64,000 nucleotides of DNA from NCBI RefSeq assembly GCF_033843265.1, contig NZ_JAWXRD010000001.1, positions 124,001 through 188,000 on the forward strand, in the 5' to 3' direction. The notes beneath the pieces were generated by a model. It had not been told where the DNA came from, made no database searches, and was given only the letters and a program-made list of their open reading frames with translations. The position numbers and the translations under genes were made by a program. This DNA is from Scandinavium lactucae (GTDB lineage Bacteria > Pseudomonadota > Gammaproteobacteria > Enterobacterales > Enterobacteriaceae). Numbering within the stretch: the stretch's first letter is position 1; every line of letters starts with the position of its first letter. Below are positions 57,014 through 64,000 of this stretch, piece by piece.

Positions 57014-58603
57014 ATGACGTTGTCTCCTTATCTGCAAGAGGTGGCGAAACGCCGCACTTTTGCCATCATCTCGCACCCGGATGCCGGTAAAACGACCATC
57101 ACTGAAAAGGTGTTGTTGTTTGGGCAGGCTATCCAGACTGCCGGTACCGTTAAAGGCCGTGGCTCAAGCCAGCATGCAAAATCTGACTGGATGGAGATGG
57201 AAAAACAGCGTGGGATTTCCATTACTACCTCGGTAATGCAGTTCCCGTATCACGACTGCCTGGTAAACCTGCTGGACACCCCGGGTCACGAAGACTTCTC
57301 TGAAGATACCTATCGTACCCTGACCGCCGTCGACTGCTGTCTGATGGTTATCGATGCCGCGAAAGGCGTCGAGGATCGGACGCGCAAGCTGATGGAAGTC
57401 ACCCGTCTGCGCGACACGCCGATCCTGACCTTCATGAACAAACTTGACCGTGACATCCGCGATCCCATGGAAGTGCTGGATGAAGTCGAGAGCGAGCTGA
57501 AAATTGCCTGTGCGCCAATCACCTGGCCTATCGGCTGCGGTAAGCTGTTCAAAGGCGTTTATCATCTCTATAAAGATGAAACCTACCTGTATCAGACCGG
57601 TAAAGGCCACACCATTCAGGATGTCCGCATTGTGAAGGGGCTGAACAACCCGGAACTGGATACCGCCGTGGGTGAAGATCTCGCGGCCCAGCTGCGTGAC
57701 GAGCTGGAGCTGGTGCAGGGCGCATCGCACGAGTTCGACCAGGAGCTGTTCCTCGCCGGGGAAATCACCCCGGTCTTCTTCGGGACCGCGCTGGGTAACT
57801 TCGGCGTCGACCACATGCTCGACGGTCTGGTGGAATGGGCTCCAGCGCCGATGCCGCGTAAAACCGACACCCGTGAAGTGGAAGCCAAAGAAGAGAAGTT
57901 CAGCGGCTTCGTGTTTAAAATTCAGGCCAACATGGACCCGAAACACCGTGACCGCGTGGCATTCATGCGTGTGGTGTCCGGCAAATATGAAAAAGGCATG
58001 AAGCTGCGCCAGGTGCGTACCGGTAAAGACGTGGTGATTTCCGACGCGCTGACCTTCATGGCGGGCGATCGTTCGCACGTTGAAGAAGCGTTCCCGGGCG
58101 ACATCATCGGTCTGCATAACCACGGCACTATCCAGATTGGCGACACCTTCACCCAGGGCGAAATGATGAAGTTCACCGGCATTCCTAACTTTGCCCCTGA
58201 GCTGTTCCGTCGTATTCGCCTCAAGGATCCGTTGAAGCAGAAGCAGTTGCTCAAAGGGCTGGTTCAGCTGTCGGAAGAGGGCGCGGTGCAGGTCTTCCGT
58301 CCGATTGCCAACAACGACCTGATCGTCGGCGCGGTGGGTGTGCTGCAGTTCGACGTGGTGGTTGCGCGTCTGAAGAGTGAGTACAACGTCGAAGCGATTT
58401 ATGAATCGGTGAACGTCGCGACCGCCCGCTGGGTTGAAAGCAATGACGTGAAGAAGTTCGAAGAGTTCAAGCGTAAGAACGAAGTTCAGCTGGCGCTGGA
58501 TGGCGGCGATAACCTGACGTACATCGCCCCAACCATGGTTAACCTCAACCTGACCCAGGAACGTTACCCTGACGTCCAGTTCCGCAAGACCCGCGAACAC
58601 TAA
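57014..58603 (+). CDS. prfC: Peptide chain release factor 3
   Basis: 529-aa translational GTPase that recycles RF1/RF2 from the ribosome after termination. G1 ISHPDAGKTT, G3 LLDTPGHEDFSEDTYR, G4 TFMNKLDRD; then domain II and III typical of RF3 (GETF...GIPNFAPELFRR). Same length as E. coli. CTTAAGAAGAACTGACT lies before ATG 57014. A good hairpin follows. Confidence 0.96.
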   Translation: MTLSPYLQEVAKRRTFAIISHPDAGKTTITEKVLLFGQAIQTAGTVKGRGSSQHAKSDWMEMEKQRGISITTSVMQFPYHDCLVNLLDTPGHEDFSEDTYRTLTAVDCCLMVIDAAKGVEDRTRKLMEVTRLRDTPILTFMNKLDRDIRDPMEVLDEVESELKIACAPITWPIGCGKLFKGVYHLYKDETYLYQTGKGHTIQDVRIVKGLNNPELDTAVGEDLAAQLRDELELVQGASHEFDQELFLAGEITPVFFGTALGNFGVDHMLDGLVEWAPAPMPRKTDTREVEAKEEKFSGFVFKIQANMDPKHRDRVAFMRVVSGKYEKGMKLRQVRTGKDVVISDALTFMAGDRSHVEEAFPGDIIGLHNHGTIQIGDTFTQGEMMKFTGIPNFAPELFRRIRLKDPLKQKQLLKGLVQLSEEGAVQVFRPIANNDLIVGAVGVLQFDVVVARLKSEYNVEAIYESVNVATARWVESNDVKKFEEFKRKNEVQLALDGGDNLTYIAPTMVNLNLTQERYPDVQFRKTREH

Positions 58604-58938
58604 TCCCCTCCAGAGCACGGCCCACGCCGTGCTCTGTCATTTTCCCTCCCTGTTGATTCCCTTGCAGAAAGTTCTTAATTGAAGCCGTTTTCGCTGTAAA
58701 AGACTACTTTTTAGCCGTTTGGCCGAGCGCGTTCAAAATTGTTGGCTATATTTAACAAAGTGATGACAAGTTTGCTGGCTTAAACCGCTAATCAATGCGT
58801 GTTTATCGGCGCGATAAACCAGCAGATTTGCCATTCGCGATATTAATAACTGTGAGATTGTGGTGATGTTCACCCCTACAGCAATGCGATCATGAAGATC
58901 GCCTGAGCTCAAATTCTGAGCAAACTACAGGAATCGAG
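58604..58938. promoter_or_regulatory. Long leader and promoter region of osmY
   Basis: About 335 bases between prfC and osmY. Apart from the prfC terminator it contains no gene. An AT-rich block near 58840-58860 (GATATTAATAACTGTGAG) is a plausible sigma-S-type promoter region, as osmY is a classical RpoS gene, but I cannot fix the exact start. Confidence 0.45.
58612..58645 (+). terminator. Rho-independent terminator of prfC
   Basis: AGAGCACGG and CCGTGCTCT form a 9-bp stem around CCCACG, followed by GTCATTTT, 9 bases past the prfC stop. Confidence 0.75.
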
Positions 58939-59550
58939 ATGATGACAACCCAAAAGATGTCCAAAACGCTGCTGGCGATGATGCTGGGTACTGCCCTGAT
59001 GAGTGGTTCTGCTCTGGCAGAAACGACCATGGATAAAACACAATCCGCTGCCGACAGCGCCGGACAGAAAGTCGACAGCTCCATGAACAAAGTCGGCAAC
59101 TTTATGGATGACAGCAGCATCACGGCAAAAGTGAAAGCGGCTCTGGTCGATCATGATTCAATTAAGAGCACCGATATTTCAGTAAAAACCGATGACAAAG
59201 TGGTCACCTTGAGCGGCTTCGTTGAAAGCCAGGACCAGGCTGAAGCCGCGGTTAAAGTCGCGAAAAGCGTAGAAGGTGTGTCCTCGGTTAGCGATAAGCT
59301 CCATGTACGCGACAGCAAGTCACAGGACATGAAGGGCTACGCGGGTGATACCGCAACCACCAGCGAGATTAAAGCCAAACTACTGGCTGACGACATCGTC
59401 CCGTCACGTAATGTGAAAGTGGAAACCACCGACGGTGTGGTGCAGCTTTCCGGGACAGTTGAGTCCCAGGCGCAGAGCGATCGTGCCGAGAGCATCACCA
59501 AAGCGGTTGATGGCGTAAAAAGTGTGAAGAACGACCTTAAAGTTAAATAA
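58939..59550 (+). CDS. osmY: Periplasmic chaperone OsmY
   Basis: 203-aa secreted protein with a signal peptide (MSKTLLAMMLGTALMSGSALA) and two BON domains (about 55-120: DSSITAKVKAALVDHDSIKS, VVTLSGFVESQDQAEAA; about 135-200: TTSEIKAKLLADDIVPSRNV, VVQLSGTVESQAQSD). OsmY is strongly induced by hyperosmotic and stationary-phase stress and acts as a periplasmic chaperone for outer-membrane proteins. AGGAATCGAG precedes the first ATG. Confidence 0.95.
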   Translation: MMTTQKMSKTLLAMMLGTALMSGSALAETTMDKTQSAADSAGQKVDSSMNKVGNFMDDSSITAKVKAALVDHDSIKSTDISVKTDDKVVTLSGFVESQDQAEAAVKVAKSVEGVSSVSDKLHVRDSKSQDMKGYAGDTATTSEIKAKLLADDIVPSRNVKVETTDGVVQLSGTVESQAQSDRAESITKAVDGVKSVKNDLKVK

Positions 59551-59659
59551 AGAAGTTTTAACATTTTTCCCCGGCGTTGCCGGGGAGACCAGTCTGTCGT
59601 TTTGAGTGCCTGAGCGTTCATCAAAGCGGTCGACATTCACTATGGTAAAGGAGAATCGT

Positions 59660-59821
59660 ATGTTTCGTTGGGGCATTATATTTCTGGTAATCGCGTTAAT
59701 TGCCGCCGCTCTGGGCTTCGGTGGTCTGGCCGGTACGGCAGCGGGCGCAGCAAAAATTGTCTTTATCGTCGGTATCATCCTGTTCCTGGTGAGTCTGTTC
59801 ATGGGACGCAGGCGTCCGTAG
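59660..59821 (+). CDS. ytjA: DUF1328 small membrane protein YtjA
   Basis: 53-aa protein with two hydrophobic helices (WGIIFLVIALIAAALGFGG and AAKIVFIVGIILFLVSLF) and a basic tail (GRRRP). AAAGGAGAATC precedes the ATG at 59660. Downstream of osmY as in E. coli. Role unknown; stress-linked expression in E. coli. Confidence 0.92.
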   Translation: MFRWGIIFLVIALIAAALGFGGLAGTAAGAAKIVFIVGIILFLVSLFMGRRRP

Positions 59822-59856
59822 CGACGTCGACTGAAGACGTTAAATTTTCGTAACAA

Positions 59857-59880
59857 AAGCCAGTCTTCGGACTGGCTTTA
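59857..59880 (+). terminator. Rho-independent terminator of ytjA
   Basis: AAAGCCAGTC-TTCG-GACTGGCTTT is a strong hairpin with a UUCG tetraloop, about 40 bases past the stop codon. Confidence 0.85.
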
Positions 59881-59949
59881 TCAGTTTAAGAGAATCCTTA
59901 TCTGCGCTATGGTGAACTAACAGAAGAATCATAAAAAACGGGAAGCAGT

Positions 59950-61023
59950 GTGGGACAGCGAATTCCGGTAACGCTTGGCAATATAGCGCCACTCGCGGCC
60001 AACCCCTTTCTACCAGGCAAGCTTGCGCTGGTGTGCGAAGGTGGGGGTCAACGCGGTATTTTCACAGCAGGGGTGCTGGACGAGTTCATGCGCGCACGAT
60101 TTAACCCCTTTGATCTCTATTTCGGCACCTCTGCCGGGGCGCAAAACCTGTCGGCGTATGTCTGTAATCAGCCGGGCTATGCCCGAAAAGTCATTACCCG
60201 CTACACCACTTCCCGCGAATTTTTCGATCCGATGCGCTTCGTGCGCGGTGGAAACCTTATCGATCTGGACTGGCTGGTGGAGTCGACGGCGAGCAAAATG
60301 CCGCTGGCGATGGACATTGCGGCCCGTGAATTTGACGTCGGCAAAGCGTTCTATATGTGTGCCTCTCGTGCCGACGACTACTCCCCTGGCTATTTCTCAC
60401 CGACGCGTGACACCTGGATGGATCAAATCCGTGCCTCCAGCGCGATCCCGGGTTTTTATCGTCCGGGCGTGACGCTCGATGGATTTAACTGGCTGGACGG
60501 CGGCGTGAGTGACGCCATTCCGGTTCAGGAAGCGGTCAAACGCGGCGGCAACACTATTGTGGTGATCCGCACTGTGCCGTCGCAGATGTATTACACCCCA
60601 CAGTGGTTTAAGCGTATGGAGCGCTGGCTGGGGGAAAGCAGTCTGCAACCGTTTGTGAATCTGGTTCAGCATCATGAGAAGACCTACCACGCCATTCAGC
60701 AATACATCGAAAAACCGCCGGGGAAAGTGCGGATCCTTGAGATTTATCCACCTAAGCCGTTGAAAAGCATGGCGCTGGGTAGCCGCCTACCTGCGTTACT
60801 GGAAGACTACAACGTTGGCCGCCAGTGCGGACGTTACTTCCTGGCGACGATGGGTAAAATGTTGGCAGAGAAGCCGCCGCTGCACCGTTACAAAACCCGG
60901 GTGGCGATGCCTGCCCCGTTGGTCGTGCCGCCTGCGGTGGTCGCCAACGATGTGCATAGCGCAACGCTGGTCGATGCGCCTCAGGCCAATGATGCCAACT
61001 TTGATAACGAGGGACTGGCGTGA
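59950..61023 (+). CDS. yjjU: Patatin-family phospholipase-like protein YjjU
   Basis: 357-aa patatin-fold hydrolase. Oxyanion loop EGGGQRGIF, nucleophile elbow GTSAGAQN (catalytic Ser) and catalytic Asp in LDGGVSDAIPV. Uses a GTG start at 59950 (MGQRIPVTLGNIAPL, conserved with E. coli). Membrane phospholipid acyl hydrolysis is the expected activity. It overlaps yjjV by four bases (GTGA), so the two are co-translated. Confidence 0.94.
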   Translation: MGQRIPVTLGNIAPLAANPFLPGKLALVCEGGGQRGIFTAGVLDEFMRARFNPFDLYFGTSAGAQNLSAYVCNQPGYARKVITRYTTSREFFDPMRFVRGGNLIDLDWLVESTASKMPLAMDIAAREFDVGKAFYMCASRADDYSPGYFSPTRDTWMDQIRASSAIPGFYRPGVTLDGFNWLDGGVSDAIPVQEAVKRGGNTIVVIRTVPSQMYYTPQWFKRMERWLGESSLQPFVNLVQHHEKTYHAIQQYIEKPPGKVRILEIYPPKPLKSMALGSRLPALLEDYNVGRQCGRYFLATMGKMLAEKPPLHRYKTRVAMPAPLVVPPAVVANDVHSATLVDAPQANDANFDNEGLA

Positions 61024-61799
61024 GTTATCACTTCACCGACACCCACTGCCATTTTGATTTTCCGCCGTTTGTGGATGACCTTGAAAACAGTCTGACGCGC
61101 GCGGCGCAGGCGGGGGTGACCAGAATAATTATCCCGGCGATCGACGCTTCACGCTTTGAGCTTGTGCTGGCACTGGCTGCCGCGCATTCCCCGCTGTATG
61201 CCGCCCTGGGCCTGCATCCGATTGTGATTGAAAAGCATAATGAACACAGCCTGGCACAGCTCGCGGCCCTGCTGGCGCGCAAGCCTAAGAAACTGGTGGC
61301 GGTAGGGGAGATAGGGCTCGATCTCTATCGAGAGGATCCGCAGTTCGACCAACAACAGGCGTTGCTTGATGAACAACTCAAACTCGCCAAACGTTACGAT
61401 CTGCCGGTGATCCTGCATTCACGTCGGACGCATGACATATTGGCGCAGCACCTCAAACGGCATAATCTGCCGCGCACCGGGGTGGTTCATGGTTTTGCCG
61501 GGAGCCTGCAACAGGCGGAGCGATTCATTCAGCTCGGTTATAAAATTGGCGTCGGCGGGACCATTACCTATCCACGGGCAAGCAAAACCCGCGATGTCAT
61601 GGCACGCTTACCGCTCTCAGCCTTACTGCTGGAAACGGATGCGCCTGATATGCCGCTGAACGGTTTTCAGGGACAACCTAACCGTCCTGAACAGGCGGCC
61701 CGTGTTTTCGAATCCTTGTGCGAACTGCGTTCCGAATCGCCTGCTGAAATTGCTGATACGTTAGCTTATAACACCCAAAAATTATTCTTAACCTCATAA
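61020..61799 (+). CDS. yjjV: TatD-family metal-dependent hydrolase YjjV
   Basis: 259-aa TIM-barrel hydrolase with metal ligands TDTHCHFD (HxH), GEIGLDLYR (Glu), VILHSRRTHD (His), GVVHGFAG (His) and LLETDAPDMP (Asp). TatD proteins are 3'-5' exonucleases or deoxyribonucleases acting in DNA repair. GTG or ATG-like start at 61020 overlapping yjjU. Same length as E. coli YjjV. Confidence 0.93.
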   Translation: MSYHFTDTHCHFDFPPFVDDLENSLTRAAQAGVTRIIIPAIDASRFELVLALAAAHSPLYAALGLHPIVIEKHNEHSLAQLAALLARKPKKLVAVGEIGLDLYREDPQFDQQQALLDEQLKLAKRYDLPVILHSRRTHDILAQHLKRHNLPRTGVVHGFAGSLQQAERFIQLGYKIGVGGTITYPRASKTRDVMARLPLSALLLETDAPDMPLNGFQGQPNRPEQAARVFESLCELRSESPAEIADTLAYNTQKLFLTS

Positions 61800-61899
61800 T
61801 TAGCCTCCCTGTAAGTGACGTAGATCTCATTCTTTAGCATTCGATTCATATAATTGCCGGAATTGTGTGAGCCAGACGCACAGAATAGTCACGGATCGT

Positions 61900-61905
61900 T
61901 ATAAT
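61900..61905 (+). promoter_or_regulatory. Possible -10 box of the nucleoside permease gene
   Basis: TATAAT at 61900-61905, 65 bases before the start, with no good -35 box. That pattern fits activator-dependent control, and a degenerate CRP-like half (TGTGTGAGCC...GCACAG) lies near 61865-61883. Weak evidence. Confidence 0.35.
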
Positions 61906-61969
61906 CGGCCCGCTCGAATGGGATTTATCCCCCTTTCACCTTTTGACTTTCAATACACAGGGACTCTGT

Positions 61970-63247
61970 ATGCAAATCCTCATGGGACTGATCGGCATGG
62001 TGGTACTGATTGCCATCGCCGTGCTGCTTTCCAGTAACCGCCGTGCCATCAACCTGCGTACCGTGCTTGGCGCATGGATGATTCAGGTCGCCATCGGGGC
62101 GCTGATCCTTTATGTTCCTGCTGGCCGCAAAGTGCTGCTGGCGATGTCCGAGGGCGTCGCAAACGTTATCGCCTATGGCAACGAAGGGATCGGCTTTCTG
62201 TTCGGTGGCCTGGTTTCCGATAAAATGTTCGAACTCTTTGGCGGCGGTGGCTTTATCTTTGCCCTGCGCGTGCTGCCGGTCATCGTCTTCTTCTCCTCGC
62301 TGATTGCGGTGCTCTATTACCTCGGTATCATGCAGTTCGTGATCCGTATTCTGGGCGGCGGTCTGCGGGCCTTGCTGAAAACCTCTCGTACCGAATCGCT
62401 GTCGGCTACTGCGAATATTTTCGTCGGTCAAACCGAAGCGCCGCTGGTGGTGCGCCCGTACATTGCGACCATGACCCGCTCTGAGTTGTTTGCGGTGATG
62501 TGTGGTGGCCTGGCGTCGGTGGCCGGTTCTGTACTGGCGGGTTATGCGCAGATGGGCGTTCCGCTGGAATACCTGATTGCCGCGTCCTTCATGGCCGCAC
62601 CGGGTGGTCTGCTGTTCGCGAAAATCATGCTGCCGGAAACCGAAATCCCGAATGATTCACCGGAGCTGGAAGCTCAGATGCCGGATGCTGACCGTCCGTC
62701 TAACGTGCTGGATGCTGCCGCATCGGGTGCGGCGTCCGGGATGCAGCTGGCGCTGAACGTCGGGGCAATGTTGCTGGCCTTCGTGGCGCTGATTGCACTG
62801 CTGAACGGCATTCTCTCCGGGATTGGCGGCTGGTTTGACTATCCGCAGCTGTCGATGCAGCTGATCCTCGGCTGGGTATTCTCCCCGCTGGCGTGGGTCA
62901 TTGGCGTGCCGTGGAGTGAGGCAACGGTGGCTGGGTCATTCATCGGCCAGAAGCTGATCATCAACGAGTTCGTGGCCTACATGAACTTCGGCGAATATCT
63001 GAAGGACGATGCCGTGGTCGCGGCGGCTGGCTTACAAGTGATTTCTGACCACACCAAAGCCATTATCTCGTTTGCCCTGTGCGGTTTTGCCAACCTGTCG
63101 TCGATTGCAATCCTGATTGGTGGTCTGGGCAGCCTGGCACCAACCCGTCGCCAGGACATCGCCCAGCTGGGCCTGAAAGCCGTGGCGGCCGGGACGCTCT
63201 CGAACCTGATGAGCGCCACCATTGCCGGGGTATTCCTCGCGCTCTGA
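61970..63247 (+). CDS. NupC/concentrative nucleoside transporter family permease
   Basis: 425-aa CNT-family H+/nucleoside symporter. Signatures: GNEGIGFLFGGLVSD, ALRVLPVIVFFSSLIAVLYY, SATANIFVGQTEAPLVVRPY (substrate and cation site), TRSELFAVMCGGLASVAGSV and GFANLSSIAILIGGLGSLAP. Start at 61970 (MQILMGLIG). In E. coli this place (between yjjV and yjjW) has no permease; a nucleoside transporter here fits the deo operon expected just to the right. Confidence 0.9.
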   Translation: MQILMGLIGMVVLIAIAVLLSSNRRAINLRTVLGAWMIQVAIGALILYVPAGRKVLLAMSEGVANVIAYGNEGIGFLFGGLVSDKMFELFGGGGFIFALRVLPVIVFFSSLIAVLYYLGIMQFVIRILGGGLRALLKTSRTESLSATANIFVGQTEAPLVVRPYIATMTRSELFAVMCGGLASVAGSVLAGYAQMGVPLEYLIAASFMAAPGGLLFAKIMLPETEIPNDSPELEAQMPDADRPSNVLDAAASGAASGMQLALNVGAMLLAFVALIALLNGILSGIGGWFDYPQLSMQLILGWVFSPLAWVIGVPWSEATVAGSFIGQKLIINEFVAYMNFGEYLKDDAVVAAAGLQVISDHTKAIISFALCGFANLSSIAILIGGLGSLAPTRRQDIAQLGLKAVAAGTLSNLMSATIAGVFLAL

Positions 63248-63248
63248 T

Positions 63249-64000
63249 CTACAAATAAAGCGCCGGGAGGATAATCTCTGATATTCCCCGGTCGTTCAGC
63301 GCCTGTGCCAGTGGCTCCACGTCCTGCGCACCGGCGCTGCGCCAGGTTTGCGCTTCCCCGTATACGCCGTGCGCATGAAAGGCGTTCAGCCTCAGCGGCA
63401 CATCCCCTAATGAACGAATAAATTCACTCAGCGGCCCAATGGCCTGCAAATAATCCGTTTGCCCTGGAATCACCAGCAGGCGTAACTCCGCCAGCATTCG
63501 CTTCTCCGCCAGCCAGCGAATACTCGCTTTGATTCGCGCGTTGCTCCGCCCGGTGAGCGCCAGATGCACCTCGTCATCCCACGCTTTCAAATCCACCATC
63601 ACCCCATCACAGACGGGCCGTAACTTCTCCCAGCCGTTAATACCCAGCTCGCCGTTGCTGTCGACCAGACAGGTCAGATGCTTCAGGGCAGGCGTGGCGT
63701 TAAGCTGGCTGAACAATTCAACGATAAACGGTAGCTGGGTGGTAGCTTCCCCGCCGCTGACGGTAATGCCTTCGATAAACGGCGCGGCGCGCGTTACCTG
63801 CTGTAGCACCTCGTCGACCGTCAGCGTCCGCGTCATCGGCGTAGCCTGCTGGGGGCAGAGTTTCAGGCAGGTATCGCACTGCTGACACACCGCTTCCTGC
63901 CAGATAACCTGCCCGTTTAGCACTGAAAGCGCGCCGTGCGGACAGGACGAGACGCACTCGCCGCAGTCGTTACAGTGCCCGATAGTCCACGGGTTGTGGC
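63249..64000 (-). CDS. yjjW: Glycyl radical enzyme activating protein YjjW (N-terminus beyond the window)
   Basis: Radical-SAM activase; 250 codons present, reading open to the window end. Two ferredoxin-type 4Fe-4S motifs are seen: CNDCGECVSSCP (starting near 63975) and CQQCDTCLKLCP, preceded by HNPWTIG, the residues that follow the radical-SAM CxxxCxxC cluster. ISVSGGE-like TVSGGEAT follows. E. coli YjjW activates YjjI. It is convergent with the permease gene. Confidence 0.92.
   Translation of the reverse strand, partial: HNPWTIGHCNDCGECVSSCPHGALSVLNGQVIWQEAVCQQCDTCLKLCPQQATPMTRTLTVDEVLQQVTRAAPFIEGITVSGGEATTQLPFIVELFSQLNATPALKHLTCLVDSNGELGINGWEKLRPVCDGVMVDLKAWDDEVHLALTGRSNARIKASIRWLAEKRMLAELRLLVIPGQTDYLQAIGPLSEFIRSLGDVPLRLNAFHAHGVYGEAQTWRSAGAQDVEPLAQALNDRGISEIILPALYL

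Noticed and set aside
57164..58618. 484-codon open frame on the strand opposite prfC
   Set aside because: It is the mirror of a highly conserved prfC in GC-rich codons. The translated sequence is His/Val/Arg rich and matches no family.

Overview
The window is chromosomal DNA from an enterobacterium of the Enterobacter / Lelliottia / Leclercia type (genus is inference). The right two thirds keep the gene order of the Escherichia coli 98.5-99.5 min region: yjiR-yjiS, yjiN, symE, yjiA-yjiX-btsT, tsr, opgB, yjjA, dnaC-dnaT, yjjB-yjjP, yjjQ-bglJ, fhuF, yjjZ, three tRNA-Leu(CAG), rsmC, holD-rimI-yjjG, prfC, osmY, ytjA, yjjU, yjjV, yjjW. Genes that E. coli K-12 lacks at this place are spliced in between: a fosA gene, a FosA-like neighbour, pobA, an orphan PTS IIC and a sugar-acid catabolic cluster.

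Region 1 (1-8760) is accessory. It holds a type I restriction-modification operon (hsdM-hsdS, the latter cut by the window edge), an IS3-family element that is itself split by a second IS3-family element, a stub of a Ner-like gene cut by the outer element, a tandem pair of nearly identical XRE regulators behind 15-bp palindromes, and a three-gene translationally coupled operon with two DUF1493 proteins. Region 2 (8796-20000) has two VOC proteins including FosA, a PTS IIC-EAL fusion, yjiR/yjiS, a MarR-HlyD-DUF2955 efflux operon, yjiN and a Kup-type potassium transporter.

Region 3 (20200-26400) corresponds to the E. coli 'immigration control' locus beside yjiA. Here it carries an AT-rich block with an orphan Hcp, preceded by a 218-aa protein and an overlapping 61-aa two-helix membrane protein (a plausible type VI effector and immunity pair), a symE-like gene, a periplasmic phytase-like esterase behind a Pho box, a Fic-fold protein whose catalytic His position is Gln, and a NERD-helicase protein. 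Region 4 (26536-37463) holds yjiA-yjiX-btsT, with three BtsR-type repeats and a CRP site, and then a catabolic cluster: PLP amino-acid deaminase, N-acyl-D-amino acid deacylase, RidA, sodium symporter, dgoK, dgoA and an RpiR regulator. Chemically the cluster reads as a route from an N-acetyl-hexosaminate to pyruvate and glyceraldehyde 3-phosphate.

Region 5 (37606-64000) is mostly core: chemotaxis (tsr with a sigma-28 promoter), osmoregulated glucan modification (opgB), primosome loading (dnaT-dnaC), succinate export (yjjPB), iron (fhuF and yjjZ behind Fur boxes), translation (tRNA-Leu array, rsmC, rimI, prfC), replication (holD), stress (osmY) and nucleoside metabolism (yjjG, NupC-family permease, yjjW). 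The pobA/AraC pair and an orphan PTS IIC with a 29-bp perfect palindrome are insertions into this core.
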